Below are positions 56,786-64,000 of a stretch of 64,000 bases of DNA, one piece after another. The DNA is from an uncultured Sulfolobales archaeon. GTDB lineage: Archaea; Thermoproteota; Thermoprotei_A; Sulfolobales; NBVN01. The stretch is from positions 82,718 to 146,717 of the forward strand of contig CALJEN010000009.1 in NCBI GenBank assembly GCA_938073905.1, given 5' to 3'. Position 1 is the stretch's first letter, and the number at the start of each line of letters is the position of its first letter. A program made the position numbers and the translations under genes. The notes beneath the pieces are model-generated. The model made no database searches, was not told where the DNA came from, and was given only the letters and a program-made list of their open reading frames with translations.

Positions 56786-58021
56786 TCAGCTTCTCTTGAG
56801 AACTATCGTCCCCTCCTTCATCACGAACGCGACCCTCCTCAGGCTCTCTATATCGGTCGCGGGGTCGCCCAGCACCCCGACCAGGTCGGCGATCTTGCCC
56901 TTCTCCACGGTTCCGATATCGCTTAGCCCAAGGCACTCCGCCGCGTTCTTCGTAGATGCCACGAGCGCGTCGACAGGGTTCATGCCGTACTTCACCATGG
57001 TTATGGGCTCGTCCGCGTGATCTCCGAAAGCTCTCAGGGGAGGTCCGTAGTAGTCCGTCCCGGTGGCTATCTTCACTCCGGCTCTGTACGCGGCCCTGAA
57101 GCTCTGCGGCATGTGCTCTACGCACTCCTCCTGCTTCCTCAGCCTCCACTCGGGGATCCCCGGCGGCGGGCTCTCCAGGGTCTTCTTGTAGACCTCGACC
57201 AGGCAAAGGGTCGGCACGTAGAAGACCCCCCTCTCGAGCATCAGACCTATGGACTCCTCGTCCAGGAAGTAGCCGTGCTCTATGGAGTCCACTCCACCTA
57301 GGACGGCTATCTTGACCCCCTCGGCTCCCTGAGCGTGAGACGCGACTCTCTTGCCTACCCTGTGGGCTTCCTCGGTAACGGACCTCACCTCCTCCACGCT
57401 CATCTGCGGGTGTCTCGGATCGTCCTTCTCGGAGCCGACGCCCCCGGACGTCATGACCTTGATGAGGTCGGCCCCCTCCCTCAGCGCTATCCTCGCCGCC
57501 TTCCTGCACTCCCACGGTCCGTCGCACAGGAGCACGTGACCCCTCCTAACTACGTCCTCGAGTGGGAGGTAGTGCGCGTCGCAGTGGCCACCGGTCTGGC
57601 ATATGGGTCTGCCAGCGGCCAGGATCCGCGGGCCCTGGATTGTTCCCTCGGCGACGGCCCTCTTCAGGGCCAGGGCTATCGTCCCGCCGCAGTCCCGCAG
57701 TGTGGTGAAGCCCGAGAGCAAGGCCTTCTGAGCGTCCTGGGCTGCTCTCAGAGTCCTGAGCTCCTGTGGGACCACCACCGCCTCCGCCGGGTTGTACGTC
57801 CTCAGACCACTGAAGTGTACGTGGGCGTCCACTAGCCCGGGCATCAGGGTAACCCCCTTCAGCTCGACGATCGTGGCCCGCTCTCCCACCTCTACCGAGC
57901 CGCGAGTGGTCACATCGGCTACGCGCTTCCCCTCTACGATTACCGCCGGCTTGTCCAGGAATTCCCCCCTGCCGTCGAAAAGCCTGTCGGGCAGGAGGAC
58001 GTATCTCTCGCGGTGGGCCAA
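56786..58021 (-). CDS. amidohydrolase (imidazolonepropionase/prolidase-like, COG1228)
   Basis: 411 residues. Metal-site motifs: LMPGLVDAHVHF, ADLIKVMTSGGVGS (bridging Lys), VASHAQGAEGV, SIEHGYFLDEESIGLM and TGTDYYGPPL. The family includes Xaa-Pro dipeptidases, imidazolonepropionase and enamidases, so the substrate is open. TTG at 58021 is the start (MAHRERYVLLPDRLFDG); TATA AGTATATATG at about 58051-58060. It heads an operon with the small membrane protein gene. Confidence 0.88.
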   Translation of the reverse strand: MAHRERYVLLPDRLFDGRGEFLDKPAVIVEGKRVADVTTRGSVEVGERATIVELKGVTLMPGLVDAHVHFSGLRTYNPAEAVVVPQELRTLRAAQDAQKALLSGFTTLRDCGGTIALALKRAVAEGTIQGPRILAAGRPICQTGGHCDAHYLPLEDVVRRGHVLLCDGPWECRKAARIALREGADLIKVMTSGGVGSEKDDPRHPQMSVEEVRSVTEEAHRVGKRVASHAQGAEGVKIAVLGGVDSIEHGYFLDEESIGLMLERGVFYVPTLCLVEVYKKTLESPPPGIPEWRLRKQEECVEHMPQSFRAAYRAGVKIATGTDYYGPPLRAFGDHADEPITMVKYGMNPVDALVASTKNAAECLGLSDIGTVEKGKIADLVGVLGDPATDIESLRRVAFVMKEGTIVLKRS

Positions 58022-58183
58022 GACGTGTCCCTGAGTAGCGCTTCACCTCGACATATATACTGGAAACCCGGCATTCCCCGCCTGCTTGTACGCGAGAGAA
58101 TACCCCCCGAGATGACACGGCGCTGGAGCGAGCCGAAAGCTTTCCACCGGCGCGCCCGCGGCGCTGTCGCCTTCGTGGTCTAG

Positions 58184-59263
58184 CTACGCGCAAACGACCC
58201 TCTCGGACGAGGCCTTCCTCAGCCTGTTCATGACGGCCAGCCCTATCCCCCTCTCCTCGATAGCCTCCGAGAAGGCTATCGAGACCCTGTCGCACCTGTC
58301 GAGGCTCCTCAGAGAGCCGAAGAGGTTCCTGGCGATCTCGAAGGGGTTCTCTCGCGAGCCCATCTTCAGGTACACGACGGCTTCTCCCAGCCTCCTCTCG
58401 ACCTCTTCCGACGTCTCGTTCGAGGCCAGGAGGGCTGGAGTCTCCTGGGAGCGCGACTCGAGCACCCTCACGAGGAATTCCAGGTAAGAAGAGTCGTCGC
58501 ACGAGCCCCTCTCGACCAGGACCAGCCTCCTGCCCGGAGCGTAGTGCCTGTACTTCAACCCGGGGGACGGGGGCCTCTCCGCGAAGCTCTCCACCCCTCT
58601 AGCGTAGGGGGGCACGTCGACCCGGGTTCCGAACACCTTCTCCAGCTCCTCGGGACCCAGAGGTCCCGGCCTAAGCACTCGCGGTCTCGGGGAGAGCACG
58701 TCGACCACGGTCGACTCTATCCCGAAGAAGGTCTCCCCGGCGTCCAAGATCATGTCCACCTCGCCCCCCAGGTCCTCGACCACGTGCTCGGCGCGGGTGG
58801 GGGAGGGCCTTCCCGCTATGTTCGCCGAGGGAGCGGCCACCGGTCGGCCCAGGGCCTCTATGAGCCTCAGGGCCACCGGGTGGGCCGGGCACCTGACCGC
58901 GACCGTGTCCAGCCCCCCGCTGACCACGGCCGGCAGGGACGGGCTCCTCCTGAGCACCACGGTCAGGGGGCCCGGCCAGGCCACCGATAGGGCCCTGGTC
59001 ACCCAGTCCGGGACGCCGGTAGCGACCCGGTGGAGCATCTCCAGCGAGCTTACGTGGACTATCAGCGGGTTGTCGAGGGGCCTCCTCTTGACCCTGAAGA
59101 CCCTGTATACAGCCTCGGTGTTGAAGGCGTCCGCCCCCAGACCGTACACGGTCTCGGTCGGGAACGCGACCAGCCCTCCGCTGCGGAGTACGCCGGCTGC
59201 CTCCTCTATCACTCCCTCGTCGGGCCTCAGGGGGTCTACCTTCACGACCCTGGCTCTCGGCAT
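58184..59263 (-). CDS. sua5: L-threonylcarbamoyladenylate synthase (Sua5/TsaC type)
   Basis: 359 residues from ATG 59263. The YrdC domain with SGGLVAFPTETVYGLGADAFNTEAVYRVFRVKRRPLDNPLIVHV, RCPAHPVALRLIEALGRPVAAPSANIAGRPSPT, and a C-terminal SUA5 domain (KYRHYAPGRRLVLVERGS) make this the long Sua5 form, not short TsaC. It makes threonylcarbamoyl-AMP for t6A37 of ANN-decoding tRNAs. The frame opens at 59281, but the TATA GCTTTAAAGG (59286-59296) favours ATG 59263. KEOPS subunits are not in this window. Confidence 0.93.
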   Translation of the reverse strand: MPRARVVKVDPLRPDEGVIEEAAGVLRSGGLVAFPTETVYGLGADAFNTEAVYRVFRVKRRPLDNPLIVHVSSLEMLHRVATGVPDWVTRALSVAWPGPLTVVLRRSPSLPAVVSGGLDTVAVRCPAHPVALRLIEALGRPVAAPSANIAGRPSPTRAEHVVEDLGGEVDMILDAGETFFGIESTVVDVLSPRPRVLRPGPLGPEELEKVFGTRVDVPPYARGVESFAERPPSPGLKYRHYAPGRRLVLVERGSCDDSSYLEFLVRVLESRSQETPALLASNETSEEVERRLGEAVVYLKMGSRENPFEIARNLFGSLRSLDRCDRVSIAFSEAIEERGIGLAVMNRLRKASSERVVCA

Positions 59264-59351
59264 GCCGTGCACGTACGGCACGAAGCCTTTAAAGCGGTGC
59301 GCGAGCTAGAGGGGGTGCTCGCGAGCAGGGCTCCGGGTGTGGAGTGGTATC

Positions 59352-60878
59352 CTAGCTGACTCGTGATGACCCGGACTCCTCTGAACCCCCGGGCCAGCAG
59401 CGCCGCGCTCCAGCTTCCGGAGCCTCGACCTCTACCCTTACCCTCAGGACCACCTCACCGCGCAGGTACCTGACCACGTTCCTGAGCGCCTCCAGCCAGG
59501 CCCTCGAAACCTCCCTCAGGTTCTTCGGGTCCGAGAGATGGTAGACGAGGACTCCGAGGGTCGTGTAGAGGAGGGGCGTCAGCTGGACCATGTAGAAGCT
59601 GTACTGGCTCCTGTTCCCGGCGATCCAGAGGACTACGTACATCAGCCAGGTGATCCAGGTGTAGGTCCACGCTCTGCCCCCGTCCGGTAGCCTCCTCAGG
59701 CGGGGTATCGCGTAGATGCTCAGGAGGGCTGCGGCCACGTAGAGCGCGGGGTTCCCGGAGGCCACCAGGTCCGCCACGCACCCAGCACCCTCCTCGCACC
59801 TGTAGCGCAGGACGAAGGGGTTGGCACCCACGAGCCAGTCCCAGGGAGAGGCGGAGGGGGGTCCCCTGCCGGGCTCCGTCTTGGTAGTCAGGTGCCACCT
59901 GACCGCTCCCTCGACGGCCTCGGACCACCACCGGAGGAGGTCCCCCCTGAAGACCATGAGGGGGACCGAGAGGACCAGGAAGGTGGCGAGGGGAGCGTAG
60001 ATGAGCAGCAGGATGGCGTAGGCCGGCGGCCTCCTCCTGGCGTAGTCCGGGTAGAGAGCCGGGACGGCGAAAGCTCCGCTGAACTTCGTGGAGAAGGCCA
60101 GAGACAGGAGGGCCGAGGACTTGAGGACCCTCCCGCGGAACGCGTAGAAGAAGGCGGCGTAGGTGAAGAGAGAGAGCTGCGCGTCGAGCATGGCCACGAC
60201 GGTCAAGGACCTGAACGTCCTGTCCACCAGGGTCAGCGCGGGCACCAGGACGGCTAGGACGCTCCCCCACAGCCCCCCCAGGACGCTCCTGAGCAGTGCG
60301 TACTGGAGAACCAGGATCACCGCTCCCGAGGCTATCGACGGCAGCCTCCAGCAGACGGGCCTGTCGCCGCAGACCAGCATCGAGATGGCTACGAAGTACT
60401 TGCCCAGCGGTGGGTGCTCCAGGTTCATGTAGTCGAGTATGTTGCCAGCGTTCGGGTAGCAGTACCCGAATCCGTACCTCCTGACGTAGGGGTGCGAGAC
60501 CAGCTCTCCGACGGCCTCCCCCGGGACATCCGCGCAGAGAGCGTAGAGGGGGTTGTTACCGCTCCCGTAGTACTCCGAGGACTTCACGACCCTCCCGCCC
60601 AGCCTCTCGATCTCCGCGCTCAGCCTGCCGACCTTCTCCAAGTAGTCGCTCCGACCGGCGGCGGAAAGCTCGAGGGTCACCCTGTACCCCGGCTCTGAGA
60701 CCCTGGGGCGCACTCCAAAGACCCTGTTCAGGTAGTTCCTGGAGGAGCTGACGTACCAGATCTCGTCAGATACGTAGTCGTCGACGGAGAGAGCGTAGCT
60801 AAGCTGGAGGTAGCAGTAGGCTAGCACGACGGCTATCACTACGAGGACCTCGATCGCGGAGAGCCTGGACGCCGGCAC
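59352..60878 (-). CDS. PMT-family membrane glycosyltransferase (ArnT/dolichyl-phosphate-mannose type)
   Basis: 508 residues. N-terminal helix VLVVIAVVLAYCYLQLSYAL, then SDEIWYVSSSRNYLNRVF with the essential acidic residue of GT-C enzymes, a luminal loop, LEHPPLGKYFVAISMLVCGDRPVCWRLPSIASGAVIL (the EHPP motif), then about nine more membrane segments. GT39/ArnT-like enzymes move a sugar from a lipid carrier to protein or lipid on the outer face, fitting the N- or O-glycosylation of archaeal surface proteins. GTG 60878; TATA GCTAATAAGG at about 60918-60927. Confidence 0.85.
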   Translation of the reverse strand: MPASRLSAIEVLVVIAVVLAYCYLQLSYALSVDDYVSDEIWYVSSSRNYLNRVFGVRPRVSEPGYRVTLELSAAGRSDYLEKVGRLSAEIERLGGRVVKSSEYYGSGNNPLYALCADVPGEAVGELVSHPYVRRYGFGYCYPNAGNILDYMNLEHPPLGKYFVAISMLVCGDRPVCWRLPSIASGAVILVLQYALLRSVLGGLWGSVLAVLVPALTLVDRTFRSLTVVAMLDAQLSLFTYAAFFYAFRGRVLKSSALLSLAFSTKFSGAFAVPALYPDYARRRPPAYAILLLIYAPLATFLVLSVPLMVFRGDLLRWWSEAVEGAVRWHLTTKTEPGRGPPSASPWDWLVGANPFVLRYRCEEGAGCVADLVASGNPALYVAAALLSIYAIPRLRRLPDGGRAWTYTWITWLMYVVLWIAGNRSQYSFYMVQLTPLLYTTLGVLVYHLSDPKNLREVSRAWLEALRNVVRYLRGEVVLRVRVEVEAPEAGARRCWPGGSEESGSSRVS

Positions 60879-60945
60879 GGTCGCCGAACACCTTCCAGAC
60901 CGTCTTGGCTTCTAGACCTTATTAGCTGCCCGGAGCAGCCCGGCC

Positions 60946-61572
60946 TCAGCGCTCTGAGCGCTGAGGTCCCAGGACGCCGAGGACCCTGCTGAGGATCTCC
61001 CGCGGGAGCCCCTCCCTGCTGCCCTCGGTGACGACGAAGTACAGAGTCCTGAAAGCCCTAGACCTCAGAGAGTCCCGCACCTCCTCGGCTAGCCTGGCGT
61101 GCACTACAGCTAGGACGGGCTTGGGACCGTAGAGGACGCTCCATATCTTGTCCCTCAGCTTCTCGACCTTCAGCTCCATCGGGCCCACCTCGTCCATAGC
61201 TACGAAGTCGCACTCCCGCTCCGCGTACTCGAGGGACCCGACCCCCACGGACACAGCGTCGTCGACCTTGATGCAGTACTTGCCTACCGAGAGAGTGCTG
61301 AGGCCCTCCATCTCGCCGCACACGTAGGACAGCACTCCCTCGAGCTGCAGACCTATGGAAACTATCCTGAACCCCCGCCTGACGCCCCCGATCCTGATCT
61401 CGGGGCAGTAGAAGCCGCATACCCTGTAGCCCCTGCTCTCCAGCCCCTCCACGACCTTCGCGAAGACCGTAGACTTTCCGACACCCGGTCTACCGGTTAT
61501 CAGGACCTTCGCGGGGCTAGGAGCCCTGGCACTCCCGGCGCCGGAGGGTCTCGGCAGAGCGGGACCCGCCAC
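60946..61572 (-). CDS. THEP1-like nucleoside triphosphatase
   Basis: 208 residues. P-loop VLITGRPGVGKSTVFAKVVE (residues 23-42), then RVCGFYCPEIRIGGVRRGFRIVSI, the Walker B-like FVAMDEVGPMELK and VLAVVHARLAE. This is the Thep1 NTPase family, which hydrolyses NTPs with broad specificity and may be a nucleotide-kinase relative. GTG at 61572 reads MAGPALPRPS. TATA GTTTTAAGC at about 61602-61611. Divergent from the UMP kinase gene, which has its own box. Confidence 0.88.
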   Translation of the reverse strand: MAGPALPRPSGAGSARAPSPAKVLITGRPGVGKSTVFAKVVEGLESRGYRVCGFYCPEIRIGGVRRGFRIVSIGLQLEGVLSYVCGEMEGLSTLSVGKYCIKVDDAVSVGVGSLEYAERECDFVAMDEVGPMELKVEKLRDKIWSVLYGPKPVLAVVHARLAEEVRDSLRSRAFRTLYFVVTEGSREGLPREILSRVLGVLGPQRSER

Positions 61573-61712
61573 TCAAGGCCCCTCCCGACATCGCTCGGAG
61601 CGCTTAAAACCGGTCTCCGGACCCTTGCTGGAGCTCGGAGAGCATCCCCGCAGCGCCCGGGCTTTTAAGTGCCGCAGGAGCCTTCTCGTGGTGCGGAGAG
61701 ATAAGGAAGGTA

Positions 61713-62381
61713 GTGATCAAGGTAACCGGCAAGGCGTTCGACAGCGACGAGGTCTCCGGCTCTCTCCTGAGCTTGGCCGATATCGTCGGGAGGAAGCACG
61801 ATGAGGGTTACAGGTTTGCTCTGGTGGTCGGTGGGGGGAGGAGGGCCAGGGAGTACATCGAGCTCGGGAGGAGGCTCGGTCTGAGCGAGGGCGTCCTGGA
61901 CGTGATAGGCATAGAGGTGAGCAGGGTGAACGCGCTGCTGCTAGCCTCCCTCCTGGGCCACAGGGCCTACCTACCCGTCCCCAGGAGCGTGGACGAGTTC
62001 ATGAGGGCCTGGACCTCGGGGAGGGTAGTGGTCGTCGGGGGGCTGCAGCCGGGCCAGTCTACGAACGCCGTAGCCGCCGTGATAGCGGAGCTCGTGGGCG
62101 CCGACCTCCTGGTCAACGCTACGGACGTCGAGGGAGTGTACGACTCGGACCCCAGGCTCAACCCGCGGGCCAGGCTCCTGAGGGAGGTCAGGGTCGAGGA
62201 CCTGGAGGCCCTGCTCTCGGACAGGGAGATGGCTGGTCGCTACGAGCTCTTCGACAGGGTGGCGCTGAACGTTGTGAGGAGGAGCAGGATCAACCTAGTC
62301 TTCGTGAGCGCGTTCAGGGCCGGGGAGATCTTAAAGGCCATCGAGGGCGGGGAGTTCGTAGGCACGAGAGTGGTCTACTGA
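61713..62381 (+). CDS. pyrH: UMP kinase (archaeal PyrH type)
   Basis: 222 residues. Amino-acid-kinase fold: KVTGKAFDSDEVSG, ALVVGGGRRAREYIELGRRLGL, VVVVGGLQPGQSTNAVAAVIAELVGADLLVNATDVEGVYDSDPR. It phosphorylates UMP to UDP. GTG at 61713 is the first ordinary start, but strand 1 of the fold (usually VVIKxSG) begins there; the three codons before (AGG-AAG-GTA) would belong to that strand, after a possible ATA start at 61701. TTTTAAG (61663-61670) would start the RNA near 61695, so an initiator upstream of 61713 is likely. Confidence 0.9.
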   Translation: MIKVTGKAFDSDEVSGSLLSLADIVGRKHDEGYRFALVVGGGRRAREYIELGRRLGLSEGVLDVIGIEVSRVNALLLASLLGHRAYLPVPRSVDEFMRAWTSGRVVVVGGLQPGQSTNAVAAVIAELVGADLLVNATDVEGVYDSDPRLNPRARLLREVRVEDLEALLSDREMAGRYELFDRVALNVVRRSRINLVFVSAFRAGEILKAIEGGEFVGTRVVY

Positions 62382-62393
62382 CGCGGAGGATGG

Positions 62394-62478
62394 TGCGGGG
62401 GGTGGGATTCGAACCCACGCAGGCCTACGCCATCGGGGCCTAAGCCCGACCCCTTCGACCTAGCTCGGGCACCCCCGC
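62394..62478 (-). tRNA. tRNA-Leu(UAG)
   Basis: Acceptor GCGGGGG (62478-62472) pairs with CCCCCGC; anticodon stem TCGGG/CCCGA, loop CTTAGGC with TAG; long variable arm; T arm GTGGGTTCGAATCCCAC; discriminator A. CCA is encoded (62391-62393). No intron. Sequence is almost identical to the exons of tRNA-Leu(CAG) at 40023. TATA GCTTATTTTC at 62503-62512. Confidence 0.96.
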
Positions 62479-62514
62479 CGAAGTGAGTGGGAGAAAGAGC
62501 GAAAATAAGCTTGG

Positions 62515-63921
<1,407 letters not shown>

Positions 63922-63934
63922 TCACTCGGGAGAG

Positions 63935-64000
63935 CTAGCCCACTCTCGAGGGTCTCGCCCCGGCGCTCTCCAGGTGCTCGCATAGGTCCCTCACGAGAGC
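63935..64000 (-). CDS. C-terminal end of an unidentified gene (cut by window edge)
   Basis: Minus strand frame ending at TAG 63935-63937 reads LVRDLCEHLESAGARPSRVG. Only about 21 codons are inside the window. Too short to identify; the G+C-rich codon pattern is coding-like. Confidence 0.4.
   Translation of the reverse strand, partial: ALVRDLCEHLESAGARPSRVG

Overview
The window reads as the chromosome of a G+C-rich, probably thermophilic archaeon of the Thermoproteota (crenarchaeal) type. Evidence: crenarchaeal-style single-OB SSB with a basic/acidic tail, ribosomal proteins L38e, L37e and L21e, the L21e-rpoF-DUF655 block, an archaeal LSm protein, FEN1, Pth2, a DUF973 membrane protein, tRNA genes with tiny anticodon-loop introns, and TATA boxes 24-32 bp upstream of many GTG/TTG starts, which implies much leaderless transcription. 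The species cannot be named from the sequence. No CRISPR array, intact transposase or rRNA operon was seen.

Layout. 1-16 kb is dense housekeeping: M42 peptidase (cut by the left edge), UPF0282, NSUN6-like RNA methylase, permuted GTPase, RpiA, an HTH regulator, DUF373, a coiled-coil protein, an acyl-CoA synthetase beta subunit, TrxR, a degenerate DHH protein, amidohydrolase, E1-like enzyme, AmrS, L38e and BirA. 16-18 kb is a decayed patch with two copies of a hairpin repeat, a C_GCAxxG_C_C protein and frameshifted gene remnants. 18-24 kb carries membrane proteins, ArgS, MscS, TrkA and FEN1. 24-28 kb holds a 50-residue zinc ribbon missed by long-ORF calling, a promoter-bearing 5' half of tRNA-Gln without its 3' half, tRNA-Phe, and an unknown protein paired with a Cas4-like nuclease. 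28-42 kb is translation and replication: L21e, RpoF, DUF655, TrmJ, DHH, tRNA-Val, thioferritin-like protein, class II LysRS, SSB, Pth2, Trm112, GlmM, a probable RNase P RNA, tRNA-Leu, L37e, LSm and a PUA protein.

42.6-44.9 kb is a small lower-G+C island between tRNA-Ala and a degenerate partial copy of the same tRNA. It encodes a membrane-anchored protein and a secreted CAP-domain protein. 45-49 kb has ThiC with a coupled cysteine-containing protein and a radical SAM enzyme.

The most unusual part is 49.5-56.4 kb. Five co-directional small genes, all encoding membrane or hydrophobic proteins, are followed by a MutL/GlmL-type ASKHA ATPase and a protein with a biotinyl/RnfC-like N-terminal region and a KOW-like C-terminus. 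No glutamate mutase subunits are present, so this looks like an uncharacterised membrane complex with a dedicated ATPase. The 470-bp gap inside it holds a good C/D-box sRNA, whose D' guide fits the universally conserved 16S rRNA site around C1402, and a rod-shaped RNA fold of unknown identity.

56-64 kb returns to metabolism: a small membrane protein, amidohydrolase, Sua5/TsaC, PMT-family glycosyltransferase, THEP1 NTPase, UMP kinase, tRNA-Leu(UAG), and a class III aminotransferase or racemase.

All family calls rest on reading motifs by eye. No database search was run.
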